Shown here in pieces: positions 43,947 to 55,199 of a DNA stretch of 64,000 bases. A program made the translations under genes and the position numbers. Each line of letters begins with the position of its first letter. The first letter of the stretch is position 1. The notes beneath the pieces were generated by a model. The model was not told the origin of the DNA, made no database searches, and saw nothing but the letters and a program-made list of their open reading frames with translations. The DNA comes from Capillidium heterosporum (taxonomy: Eukaryota > Entomophthoromycota > Entomophthoromycetes > Entomophthorales > Capillidiaceae), in contig WBMQ01000005.1 in NCBI GenBank assembly GCA_016630905.1, positions 1,426,001 through 1,490,000 of the forward strand. Direction: 5' to 3'.

Positions 43947-46289
43947 ATGAAAATACCTACTGCATCAACAGTTTTAAAGTTAAGCTCTTTGTGGCTGTTT
44001 CTACTAGTTTTTATCGCCATATTCTTATTTCAGGTGGTTGATGCCGGCTCTAGAAGAATAGATACCAATTTTATCAAAGTTGAGTTGGAAGGACTTTCAG
44101 GAAAGATACTTAATTTACCACCACCGTTGACCGAAGCACAGCTCAAAGAAGTGGAAAAATATGGAAAGGTAGGTGTCTTCCCAGATGAAATGAAGCATAC
44201 AGTGGATTTTATCGCCCATTCCAAGTATAACAGCGCCGAAGTGGTTTTGAAGGAGTTACTCTTGAGTGCATCTCGATCTCTCGATCGGAAAAATGGATCC
44301 TTTAGCTGCAAATTTATGCCTTATCAAAGACCTCAAATTTTGGTGAAGGGCGACAGAGACTCCAACACTTTAACAGTTGCCAATAACGGAATTGGAATGA
44401 AGTTCGTAAATTTAATCGACAAGTTAAACATAGCTTACGAACCCAATGTCCTACGTCAACTCAACTCAACTATAGACCAGTCTGATCAGAGTAATGATCT
44501 AGTTGATAATATTGACATCGATTTTTATTCAAAATTTGTAGTAGCAGACAAGGTCGTAATAGTTACTAGTGATGGCAGTGAGGAGCGGTTTATCTGGGAG
44601 TCTTCGTCATTAGATCACTATCACGTCGCTGTCGATCCACGAGGCGGGCAGTCGAGCCGAAGTACTCAAATCACTTTACACCTCAAATTAGGCTTCGAAG
44701 CACTTCTAGAACCTGTAAATTTGGAGCGATTTGTAGCTGAATACTCGAAATCCATAGATTTTCCCGTATATCTATGGACTCAGCATACAACGATTGATAG
44801 TATCAACAGTGAACATGAAGAATCCATCTACAAAACCAATTACAATTCCAGTTCCACCTTTCAAAGTTCCCAAGAAACTTCAAAAGTTGCTAACTTGCAA
44901 GCAGACTTGTGGACTCAACCTAAGATGACTGATAATGCAAATAGTAGAGGTAGGGAGGGATATATAGATAAAAACCTTGATTCCACCATCCAAGGATTTG
45001 GAGAGTTTAAGCTGATGAACTATTTGCCGCCGATATGGACTAAGGATCCCAAAAACGTTACTAAAGAGCAATATCAAAGCTTGTATACTAGGTTGGGTGG
45101 TAAAGGATGCTACGCTAGTCACATACATTTCGTATCTCAAGGGAACATATCCTTTAAGTCAATCCTGTACTTACCTGAATCTAAAGCCCAGCCTTATGGA
45201 ACCAATAAGGAAGTTGTACCTATAAAATTTTCCAACAGATCTTTTTTAGCTGGTGTCCCCTATCAGCTCCTCCCCAACTGGTTAACCTTCTTACGGGGAA
45301 TGATAGATTTTGACCAATTTTCAAGTGATATAAGTTGGCATCCTCAGCATGAACCTTCGTACGTCCAAGTCATTCGAAAAGAGTTACTAATCAAATCTTT
45401 GGAGATGCTAGAAACCTTGGCTGATAACGCTGCCGCATATGCTAATTTTTTGAAAACTTTTTGGCCTTCACTTTGTAAGGGGATCCGTGAGGATATAAAT
45501 AACCGGGAGACCATCGCCAGTTTATTACGCTTTCCCTCCAGTAATTCCAGTATCACCTCCCTGGACCAGTACATCAACCGCATGAAGCCAAATCAGAGCA
45601 AGATATACTATGTCAGCGGTAAGACAGTCGAGGCGATGATGCACTCTCCTTTTACTGAAAAGTTGGTAGCATCGGGCTTGGAAGTTCTCTTTATGGATCA
45701 GCTAGACGCCAAAATTACAATGCAGCATTTGCAAAGGTATAAGAATTTGACTATCACACACGTTTTAGATGCCCAGTCAAAAATGATAGAAGATGAGGCC
45801 ATGTTAATTCAGTTTGAAGAGACTTTTCAATCTCTAACCGACTGGTTCGCTAAAGAATTGAGGAGTTTGGTGAGCGATGTCCGGCTTACAACTTGGTTAA
45901 CTCGTTCCCCAGCTAACATCTTACTCCCTATATCCAGTAAATTGAATTCTGATCCAAATTGGTTGACACAAGTTGAAACTGAATTGGAACAGCCATTTAC
46001 TACTCAAGCTATATTAGAGCTTAACTCAAACCATCCAACAATCCAAAAGTTGCTGATAAAAGTTATAGCTGATCCTACTGACCTCAATGCCCGTGTTATC
46101 GCTCATCTAATCTTCCAAATCACTACACTTCGATCCAATCTCAATCTGCAGGTATCCCAACTTTACGTGTCATCTATCGAAGAATTAGTAGATAATCTTT
46201 TACAGCTCAATTATGAGGCAAAGGTACCTAACCAGGATGGACTTGAGCTTAATTTAAAGGGCAAAATCGAAGGACACGATGAACTCTAG
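43947..46289 (+). CDS. Divergent ER Hsp90-family protein (GRP94-like), predicted pseudo-ATPase
   Basis: A single open frame of 780 residues. Signal peptide at residues 1-33 (LWLFLLVFIAIFLFQVVDA), and it ends EGHDEL, an ER-retention signal. Hsp90 order is clear: VVLKELLLSASRSLDR (98-113) in place of FLRELISNASDALDK; VANNGIGM (144-151) in place of DTGIGM; DFYSKFVVADKVVIVTS (192-208); ERFIWESSS; TQITLHLKLGFEALLEPV. FPVYLWTQ precedes the linker. The middle domain has LPPIWTKDPKNVTKEQYQSL and LLPNWLTFLRGMIDFD; the C-terminal region has YINRMKPNQSKIYYVSGKTV. The catalytic Glu is kept (E103), but the Mg/ATP-binding Asn is Ser107, the adenine-binding Asp is Asn146, the GxxGxG lid motif is gone, and the middle-domain SRE arginine reads SWH. 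It probably does not cycle ATP. Intact frame and signals at both ends argue against a plain pseudogene. Intronless, unlike its neighbours. Confidence 0.9.
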   Translation: MKIPTASTVLKLSSLWLFLLVFIAIFLFQVVDAGSRRIDTNFIKVELEGLSGKILNLPPPLTEAQLKEVEKYGKVGVFPDEMKHTVDFIAHSKYNSAEVVLKELLLSASRSLDRKNGSFSCKFMPYQRPQILVKGDRDSNTLTVANNGIGMKFVNLIDKLNIAYEPNVLRQLNSTIDQSDQSNDLVDNIDIDFYSKFVVADKVVIVTSDGSEERFIWESSSLDHYHVAVDPRGGQSSRSTQITLHLKLGFEALLEPVNLERFVAEYSKSIDFPVYLWTQHTTIDSINSEHEESIYKTNYNSSSTFQSSQETSKVANLQADLWTQPKMTDNANSRGREGYIDKNLDSTIQGFGEFKLMNYLPPIWTKDPKNVTKEQYQSLYTRLGGKGCYASHIHFVSQGNISFKSILYLPESKAQPYGTNKEVVPIKFSNRSFLAGVPYQLLPNWLTFLRGMIDFDQFSSDISWHPQHEPSYVQVIRKELLIKSLEMLETLADNAAAYANFLKTFWPSLCKGIREDINNRETIASLLRFPSSNSSITSLDQYINRMKPNQSKIYYVSGKTVEAMMHSPFTEKLVASGLEVLFMDQLDAKITMQHLQRYKNLTITHVLDAQSKMIEDEAMLIQFEETFQSLTDWFAKELRSLVSDVRLTTWLTRSPANILLPISSKLNSDPNWLTQVETELEQPFTTQAILELNSNHPTIQKLLIKVIADPTDLNARVIAHLIFQITTLRSNLNLQVSQLYVSSIEELVDNLLQLNYEAKVPNQDGLELNLKGKIEGHDEL

Positions 46290-46889
46290 TAGCCTTGGTG
46301 ATATATTTAAATAAATAATGTATCTTATTGAGTCGAAGCTTTCGAATGATATTTTATTAAATTGTATACTGTCATGGAAACAGCTGTATTAAAGATACAT
46401 TCAGTATATTTACAGTGGATCTATCTTAAGCTGAGTTAATTCTAAGGCCAGGTTCAAGGTTTACTACATATCTACAAAGGGCATCCATTTATCTCTATAG
46501 TATTCAATTGAAAATTATAAGTTTTTTGACAAGATTCTACAAGTTTATTAAAGGCAGGCTGGGGTTTCTTATTATGAAAAGGTTGAAGAGGCGACATATA
46601 TATTAATCTTGACATCCAAGTTTTTATCTGAGATAAAGTCAAATGTTTTGGAAAGTATGAGGTTTAGAGGTATAGTAAACTATATTAAGTAAACCTTTTG
46701 AACTAAAGAGTTAAAATCTAGCAAGCTTGCAAAAGTATAAAGCTAGTTTTATGATTGTAGGTTTTTAAATGTAAGGGATGGATTTAACAAAATTCAGATG
46801 AAAACTATCAACGAAAAGTTTGTAAATAAACGTAAATAGAGATATAGTTTATATCTTTTACAAAAGTGCTTTATTTTGGTTTAATCTTG
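46290..46889. other. Intergenic
   Basis: AT-rich DNA downstream of the Hsp90-like gene and at the 3' side of the F-box relic; nothing recognised. Confidence 0.5.
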
Positions 46890-48135
46890 CTAGACTATGG
46901 TCTTGTTTCCAGTACTTTTAGATTCTTGTAAATTCGGTACTCTACTTTTAAAACATTCCAAAAAACCGTCAAGAGGAAGGAAAAGCTGTAGCTTAAGTAA
47001 GCTTTCAAACTTCAAATCCTTCAACGTATGCATTGTAAAATCAGCATAGCAATTCCATCCAAAGACAAAGTAACGGCAACCTTCTAACTTGGACAAAGCC
47101 TCAAAAGGTCATCATGCAGGTCGGCTGGGAAGAATAGCTTGAAGATACGTAGCTTTAAACTGTGATTGAAGTCAAAAGCCTTAATGGATCTACTAGTGTT
47201 GATATCCAAGTAGTTCAAATGGACCGATACTTTGAAGAGCAGTGGAATACAAATTACACCCTGGGTATCGTCATCGAACCTTACCTTCAGCTTGGTGAGG
47301 TTTACGAACTCAATTATATTATCCATCACAGCCGATTGAGGTATATCAATTTCCAAATGTATTAAATTTGGCCACTTATCTTTGGGTATCATATGCTTAT
47401 TATCGATATTACACACTACTAAAATCATGGGGTCAAGCCAGAACTTACAGTCCGAAAAGTAGCTGAAGTGCCGGCTGGGATGTTGATAGCTCAGTATGTA
47501 ATTCAGTTTCTTTAGGCCTTTGAAGATGGGTAGAGGTTCGTTTGGATGAGACACCATCTTAAAGTTAAGATGAAATGCCTTCAGGTTCCTAAAGCTACTG
47601 TAGATTTGCTGGAAGACAAACCCGTCCACCTGTTCGCAATTAAATTCAAGAAAGTGTAAGTTATCATTGGTTATGTTGATAATAGAAAATGAGATGGATG
47701 GCTGCAAAGTCAAAGCTAGTCGTTTCAATTAATTTAAAGACTATTTTCGCCAAATTGAGTGCATTTTTGAAAGAAGGGTTATCTTGTACATTATCAGCTT
47801 ATACTTTAGCTTTTCATCGATGATACTACTAAAGCTACCTATTTCAACTGGCTCTTTAATTTATTGTAAAAGTCGATTCAAATTTCATAACCTCCTCAAC
47901 GTTCTTGGCTTTGAAAATAAATCTATTGTGCTTATCAGTTCCCTCAATAAATATTTCTTTTCGATACTTCCTCTTTTCTCAGCTTTCGATCCAAAGGTCT
48001 AGGTTGATGTAGGCTACACCACAAAATAGCAGAGGTAAGGAAAGCTGGTGAAACCCTTTGCTAACTAAACTTAGGCGGCAGCAGGCCTTCTTTTCCAAAT
48101 CTGAAAATATTGCCTCGAACAGCTTTAAAGATAGT
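46890..48135 (-). pseudogene. Decayed F-box/LRR gene 4
   Basis: The F-box remnant near 48000-48130 reads KLFEAIFSDLEKKACCRLSL, VSKGFHQLSLPLLFCGVAY, then a stop. The LRR part is open over 47084-47728 (for example SSFRNLKAFHLNFKMV, KWPNLIHLEIDIPQS, EFVNLTKLKVRFDDD). It passes by a one-base frame change near 47096 into the C-terminal frame 46890-47096 (SKLEGCRYFVFGWNCY, LKDLKFESLLKLQLFLPLDG). No start codon is found before the F-box. Related to the copies at 6.7-7.7, 13.9-15.0 and 29.9-31.2 kb. The long open LRR stretch suggests relatively recent decay. Confidence 0.7.
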
Positions 48136-49292
48136 TGGTTTAGCTTCGTTCAAGTTCAAGTTGAAATCTAAAATAAAAATCGATTGAATTGAAGACTCAA
48201 ATATAGTTGAACCACCTGCTAAACTGCCTTGGTATATCAGTTTGTAGTAATTTCTATAAAGGGTTTCGTAATGATGACCATAGTTCGCAGTTTTAATTCT
48301 CTCTGTTCTTACAAACCAATTGAAATGTTCGAAATTACCTGTACTATTACTTTTAACCTCTGATCAAGAACTTTTAACTAATAAAGCGCATCTATACTTT
48401 CTGACTTTTGATTTAAATCGATGATTCTCATCCACTTGGATGTGAAGCTATTGGCACTTTTTGATTTGTAAATTTAAAATTTATGGCACGTTCATATGGC
48501 CAAGAACTACCAATCTAAACAGTTAAAAATAAAGCATAGGTGATATATAGGTATAGTATACTTCCAATTCTACGTAGTCAATCTAAAGTAGGATAGCCTA
48601 CAACATTACTTTGACACCATTTTGGTGTTGCTAACATTTTCCTGTTGGTTCAATCAGCTCGCTGCCATATAAAAAGCAATTAAAGTCTTGATCTAAAGTT
48701 TTGTAATATTGGAGTTGAAGGTTTCTAAGGTTACTTCCAACCCTAGATATATCCTTAACCTTTACTCAATGCGTTAAATTTATACTTGATTCATACACGA
48801 AGCTTAACATATATATAAGTTTACTATTTAGTTTATAGACTTTATATTCTTATCTGTTTAACTCAGCCTATTCTTAATGTACCTAGTTTGCTATAGAGCT
48901 TGTAGGTTGAATACAGGACCTATTTTGCTCAAACTTGGAATCTAATTTCAGATTGATCAAATACTAGTCCTATTGATAACAATAGTGAGTTTATAAAATA
49001 TGTGCTGCTAAGCTATCCAATCTAAATGCAGCATCGTTTAAAATAATTATAAGTAATCAAATATCAACAAAAAACTCTAATAATCTACTAAAATAGACAG
49101 AAATGGTTTTAAACAACTCTAAACATAGGCTTTATGATAACAAAAGCTGACAACAACTCTAGAAAAAAATATGGTCTATCTAGACATCGATATTGGCATC
49201 CTGTCTTTAAGACATATAATAAACAATAGTCCCAATTCTACCTAATAAAATAGCACAGACTTACCTCTTGACTGCTTTTAAAATAAACTATA
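48136..49292. other. Intergenic
   Basis: About 1.15 kb, AT-rich, without a recognised gene. Confidence 0.5.
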
Positions 49293-50278
49293 CTAGATAG
49301 TGACCAACTCCTTCCAGCGCTTAAGACCTTCGTACCCCGTCCAGGCTAAAGCTGAACTCAAAGACTTACGAGTAGCTCTCAATACTAATCCACTATATAG
49401 GCTCCGCAACGGACTAGGTTCCTTGATCAGCTGCTTGAGGCACAACATGAGTGGAGATCCATTAGATTTAGGTAAGAGTTGGACCCTAGTCTTGATAACA
49501 TCGAAAGGCTGGGTGATCAAGTTGGCCATGAAACCAGCGCCTACTCCTATAAATTCCACATTAGTTTATATGGTAAAGGAAAGTAAAATTTACCATAGAC
49601 AAAGTCGGTACCGATATGGCTGGATCTGTTGGTCAAAAGTTTGATTTGGTTGTAGCAGTAGAGGTAGATACCAGCGTAGGGAGCGTCCCTAAGTATAGTT
49701 ACTGAAGTGCCTCGGTATAAAGCCCGTAATCCACCTTCATTCCACAAACTTTTGAAGGCTTGGGAGGTCGTGTTCAAGGTCGGATAGAGGTTGGACTCGA
49801 CGCGAGTCTTTATTACAGTCAACGGCATAACAAAGACGGTTACGATAGCTCGTGAACTGGACCCGACCACCAAGGATTGGGTAGGTGTCAGTTTGGTAGT
49901 TTGGCTCGGTTTAAGGGCGATGGATTTGATCTGCTCGTAAGTTAAGAAGTAAAGGGATAGGCCAGGCACGTTGCTATTTGGTTAAGTTAGAAATAGCTGT
50001 AGGAGAAACATACCGGTAGAGAGTTGGTGCCAACCCCTGCCAAAATCCTAAAATACCTTGACTACGGTAGACGGAAGCTATAGCTAAAGCTAATCGACTG
50101 CTTATCTACATTAGTTGCTACTCAAGATATAGTACCTTTTTTGGGCTGGTATTGTTGCATTACTATTTGGACTCTGTTGCAACCTTGTCTTCAATAAGTC
50201 GATGGGTTGAAGTAGTAAACAAGTGATAAATCCAGAAAGGGTGCCAGAGGTCAACGTCGTCAAATTGTTGTCCTTCAT
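49293..50278 (-). CDS. HEM25: Mitochondrial glycine carrier, SLC25A38/HEM25 type
   Basis: Inner-membrane carrier that imports glycine for heme synthesis. Exons join in frame across short introns: start 50278 MKDNNLTTLTSGTLSGFITC, then the second exon with GILGFWQGLAPTLYR, the third NVPGLSLYFLTYEQIKSIAL, and the last from about 49550. The three carrier signatures are all visible: QPIDLLKTRLQQ, MPLTVIKTRVES and QPFDVIKTRVQL. SRAIVTVFVMPLTVIKTR, LLRDAP-like TILRDAPYAGIYLYCYNQIK and RKSLSSALAWTGYEGLK match SLC25A38 rather than other carriers. About 280 residues, near the usual 300. No frame breaks. Confidence 0.93.
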
Positions 50279-50810
50279 TGCTTGTCAAATTCTTGAATTG
50301 TGCTAGGAAAGACATTTCAAGACAGTTTTTATAGAAATTAAATGAGGGTGATGTCGGCTACAGGTTTACTCGAATATTCGTTTGATTGGACTGCTTTTTT
50401 ATTCTTGGCTATTCTTGTTTTCGACTAAAGCCAGTGATATTTAGCCTTTGGGGATAAATCTAATTTGCAAGATAAAACTTACATTCTTGAATGTATCAAT
50501 GGATTCTGTTAAAAGTTTAGTATGTATTAGAGGGTATACCCTCAAGGTTGAATATCACTGACTAAAGCACCTTACGTCATAAATCAAACTTCTGATTCGA
50601 AGGTAGGATGAAAATTTTTTGAAGCAAGGGCTCTGAATTTTAGATGAAGTGTATCAACTTATAACGAGTAGAATATAGGTGCGGAAGTAAAGAACATTGG
50701 TTTTTAGGGTAGTCTTTTGCTTACAACTACCCACAGCTAATTCTAGTCAACTATACGAAGCAACGTTGTAGATATTCAACTTAAACCATACAATTCAACA
50801 AAAATATATA
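50279..50810. other. Divergent promoter region HEM25 / MTQ1
   Basis: About 530 bp between divergent genes of mitochondrial function; no other gene seen. Confidence 0.5.
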
Positions 50811-51763
50811 ATGGTATTGTTCAAAGTTTTTCGAGCTAACAATGCCTCTCTTCAAATTTCCAGATGCTTTAATACAAAAAATGATATGACTACTCAAGGC
50901 ATGATTAAGAAGCTTATTGAATCCTACCCAGATCCAGAATCTGGTCAGCAAGAATTAAAATGGCTTAAACAGCACGCAGATACCAATCCAATTTACCAAC
51001 TAGACCAGCTGCTATATCGAAGGATTATCAAGCATGAACCTCTACAGTACATCTTGGGAACTCAACCTTTCTAAACCTTGACTTGAAAGTTCAATCACCT
51101 ATACTTATCCCAAGACCAGAGACCGAATACTGGGTTGACGAGCTTATCACTTCTATCAACAACAAACCTGATACTAATTGTAAACTAGTGACGTTAGAGT
51201 TAGGGGTAGGAAGTGGTTGTATAAGCCTAGCCTTAGCTTCCAATTTGAAAAATTGGCACAGTGTTGAAGTTATCGGTGTAGATATCGATAGTAGAGCAAT
51301 CGACCTAGCAGATATGAATCGAAAATTGAACTCGGAAACAGTTATACGGGAACCCAAATTCTTTAAATCAGATATGCGTGACTACGACTACATAAGGCAA
51401 CTTGTTAATGATTCTAATGGCAGCTTGATCGTCATCTCCAATCCACCTTACATTCCACCTTCCGAATATGCTGATTTGGATATTTCTGTCAAGGAATGGG
51501 AGTCTAGAATCGCTTTAGAAACGGAAGATGCACTCGGTTTACAGTACTACTTGGTGATTTTTGATATAATATATAGGTTGAAGTTGGAAAAGCGAATCGA
51601 TGCTACGAGGCAGCGCGATATACCTGTATGTGTAATGGAGCTGGGTAATCAGATTCAGTTCGACGAGCTAAAGAAAGTCAACGAATATAGAAAGATTTTT
51701 AGTAAGATGGTGTTGAAATTAGATCAATTCAAAAGGCCAAGGACTTTATGGGCTTGGTTGTAA
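50811..51763 (+). CDS. MTQ1: Release-factor glutamine methyltransferase (HemK/MTQ1), frame break
   Basis: N5-methylates the GGQ glutamine of peptide-chain release factors; the fungal MTQ1 type works in mitochondria. The N-terminal domain carries LDQLLYRRIIKHEPLQYILG followed by a stop at 51072-51074. The next frame continues LNLDLKVQSPILIPRPETEY, matching the family sequence without a gap in sense. Catalytic domain: SAM motif LELGVGSGCISLALA, acidic GVDIDSRAIDLA, and the substrate motif NPPYIPPSEYADLD. The join needs one base, so the gene is likely functional with an assembly indel, or freshly broken. The start MVLFKVFRANNASLQISRCF resembles a mitochondrial presequence. Length about 317 residues, normal. 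Confidence 0.9.
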
Positions 51764-52299
51764 ATTTAGTACGTTTATCGGTGACTGTTATTTCAAATGA
51801 AGCGTGGCGAGGTAGGTTCAAATAAGGATAACTTCAATCTCCCTTTTCCATTAGTTTTATTGGATAGTTTAGAGATAGTTTATATTTAGCTTAGCATCTT
51901 GGAACACTAGTGCTTAAATTTTATTTATTACCTATTTAGTTTAGAAGGCTAATTTTGCCAAGTAAGCCTTCTACATTTACAAGGCTTAAGCTAACTTTCA
52001 AATCCAAGGAATTCTATTTTGCAATCAAATATATATTCTTGTATAATAAACTATTGTTAAATGGCTTTACTTTCCATTAGATATCTATCTATCTTATGTA
52101 TTAGTGTAGCTATTGTGGTGTACAGTTTGCCTCTTGAGCATTCTTTTATCAAGATATATACATCATAGAAAGCTAGTCTTCATTTCCCATCAAGGCCGAA
52201 AGCTTCAATTAAACCTAAAGCTATCTATACTTTTGGCTCCATTGGATAAATTTTGCAGTTGGCATCATCTAAATCTAGATTTATGACGTTTTAAATTAG
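51764..52299. other. Intergenic
   Basis: AT-rich, nothing recognised; 3' side of MTQ1. Confidence 0.5.
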
Positions 52300-53370
52300 A
52301 CAGCTAACAAAACTAAAATCATCAATTCCCAACATAAGTACAAATTTCACTTTTCTTAAATGTACAATAGATAAAAGTATCAAAATCGATTCAAATTTTG
52401 AAACCAATGATACTGATTTCAACTGCAGTCAACTTCAATGTAAAAATATCATCTTCAACGTCTACTCCGAACTTCTAGCTGGGTACAGTACTATTTAGTC
52501 AGTTTATTTACTAACCTATTAGGATTAATATTCATCCATACGCTAGAGAAACTCATTTCAAAATGGTTCTTGGAAATTAAAGGAAACGGTAGTGTCGCTT
52601 GGATGTTTTTAAATAAACAGAAGCAACCAAGCTTTAATACAGCCTATGCTTGAAAATGGAGTTGCACTTCTATTAAGTAAATTTCTTATCCTACGTAACT
52701 GTTTATTTTTTCATAGCTAACCTACTGCAACCAAAGTTCATATAATATCTAGTAAACAAAAGTATATGTATATCCACTACTATCCTTTCCAACAGTTTAC
52801 TAGATCCAAAAACTTCCTAATCCAATCCTTGCCTCATTTTTCGATGACTCAACTGGTTCGGATATCCTACTAGAGCACTTTAAAAGTAAAAATGAAGATC
52901 CATCAATCGAAATTGATAGTATAAAGGACCACAAGATGATTCTGATGTACCAGTCTACTTACTTTAACTATATGTTCCAATCGAGATCGAATTCCAATGA
53001 AAAGGTTCCCTATCGACAGTATCAAGTTCAGGGATCTAAAGGTAATTACCAAGCTGCTGTACACTGGCAATATCTCCACTAACTTTGTCCTATAATAAAT
53101 GGTAGCTGACATCATCAAAGTGTACATAAAGTATCAGTAATTATATTCAAACAGGTGCTAGCAAGTTGACCGGCCTGATACTGCTGAGACTAAGCACTGA
53201 GAATATGCTTCATATATTCAAGTTCTACAACTTCCAGGTAATCAGTATTTTCTATAAACGCATCTTTACAATGATCAAAAAGAGTTAAAGGGCATTGTAG
53301 AGCCAGAGTGGTGAGGATGTAGCACTACGATGCTATCCCTATGAGTTGTTTTTAAAATTGTGGTGTGTTG
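52300..53370 (+). pseudogene. BTB-domain gene relic 1
   Basis: First an N-terminal sheet-like piece (TDFNCSQLQCKNIIFNVYSE, near 52415). Near 53015 follows a BTB fragment, IKFRDLKVITKLLYTGNIST, then MVADIIKVYIKYQ, and a post-BTB piece with TGLILLRLSTENML. Stops and frame changes separate them. Same layout as the three copies downstream. Confidence 0.6.
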
Positions 53371-53899
53371 AATAAGTAGTTTTAGCCAATTTATTTCAAT
53401 TGTTAAGGTAATTATAGTGCATTTATATGTATGTATTGTTAGATTTTGGTATTAGTTATAGCTAATTATTGGTCTTTTGCTTTATATATTTTTATATTGG
53501 GATTTAACTCCAATACTTTGATAAATTTTGAGCTAGTATTTGAGAAGCTTGATTTATTTTACAAAAAACCCAACTATAGCAAGTTTTTGCATAGATTCCA
53601 AGTTGAATTAAGAACTCTTAAAATTATTGATTTCATATATTTTTTGTAAGAAAATTATATATGTAAAACTTAGGATGCAAATATCGGATTATAAGGCCGC
53701 TAGCTTGTACATTCGCCTACATTAATTTTCCAACTTTTATACGTAGTTCATCAATACTTATTAATTATAGTTGCTTTAAAGCCACTGGAATACAATTCAA
53801 GTCATGCCAAATCCGTCAACACTGACCTTATATTTGCACACAAGCTTGTACTGCCTCAACAAACCAGTACATTAAAGAAATTTCTACATTTGGATGTAT
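53371..53899. other. Gap between BTB relics
   Basis: AT-rich. A 67-codon frame at 53446-53649 is rich in F, I and L, with no domain. Confidence 0.4.
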
Positions 53900-54320
53900 G
53901 AGAAATAAGATAAATACTGTGGTTATCGACAACATAAAGTTCATGAATATGAAGTCTATTGTAGGGCCTCTATATGCTAGGGATGTTAAAACTGGGTTTA
54001 TCAAGGAGGTAACCGTCGATAACTGTTGAAGTTTATGAGAAATGTGAGGAGTTAGTTCTAATGAAGTACAAAAGATCTTTAAGGATGTTTTATTGGTAAA
54101 GTTAAGTTCTAAGAACTAACTCAAGGCATCAAAGCTCTGTTACCAATTTACACTTGAAGATGTACTAATTGGGTCCACTTGTAAGTTAATCAAAACTACT
54201 TGGAAAGCGACGAAAAGGATAAAAATATCTAATTCTATTTTAAGAAGCTATGGTTGCCAGCTATTTCCTAAACTGTATTATATATTGGACAAATGGCATA
54301 ATGAACTTTAATAAAGTAAA
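53900..54320 (+). pseudogene. BTB-domain gene relic 2
   Basis: Carries IKFMNMKSIVGPLYARDVKT, GFIKEVTVDN and a post-BTB piece QKIFKDVLLVKLSSKN. These align with IADVAKFKNLEAIIRSLYTG and MLLLKLNHNN of relic 4. Only the second half of the gene is recognisable. Confidence 0.55.
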
Positions 54321-55199
54321 GGCTACGTAAGCATTTTATGTTTTATTATTTCAATTATATAAGTTGTACTCAAGCTTAATTTTATTTTTTCGAATTTGAT
54401 ATCCTTTATTAATAAATCAATACATACCCTAACTTAAATTCCAATTTACCATTTGAATATATTCGGACTTCAAACGCTAATCCAAATGATTACAAAAAAG
54501 TTGGCACAGCTAGAAAATCGAAATCACTATAAATTTAATATGTTAACCTAAACTATTACATAGTTGCAAAAAAGCATAGCATACTTGGGGTATCGGTACT
54601 TGAAATATTTTAGCAATATATAGACACGTATATATAAAGTGTTTTTACTCCTGTAGCAAGTCTACAAATTTTTAATAAATATAGCATTATACAGTATAAG
54701 GTAAAGTTATCATAGTTTAATTGTTTGAAAGAATAAAATCCTTGAGAAAATCCAAATTTACAAATCTACCTTTTCCCAATAAGTATATAAGTACCTTTGA
54801 AAGTTGCCAAGCTTACCTATGCCTTTCTTTGAGAGTATTATTGGAGTTGGATGAAACTGAGCCTTTGCAATGCACTATATACTTGCCAAGTTTTAGTACT
54901 TTAATTTTTTCCTTATATCTCTAAACTATATTGCAATTTTGTCAATGTAGTAACCATTTGCTATACGAAAATATTAAGTTTCAATAGAATACGATTACAA
55001 AAATAATTTATTTTCTAATCATTTAAAATAACTTGGTGTATAACTCATTGTATTTCACAAATATATCAGTATTTACTCGAATAAAATATTATAAACCCAT
55101 CTAAATCTCTTTTACTTTTCATTAGTAGGTATCAACTATAAGATTACTAGTATTGCCTTAATATTTTGCTATATACAAAAGAAGTCAGTTTAATATCAA
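54321..55199. other. Gap between BTB relics
   Basis: Very AT-rich. A 67-codon frame at 54721-54924 has no recognisable domain. Confidence 0.4.

Noticed and set aside
51072-51074. Euplotes-style frameshifting at stop codons
   Set aside because: Only some frame breaks fall at stops, the direction differs (MTQ1 versus CCDC124), and no common slippery codon precedes them. Assembly indels explain the data more simply.
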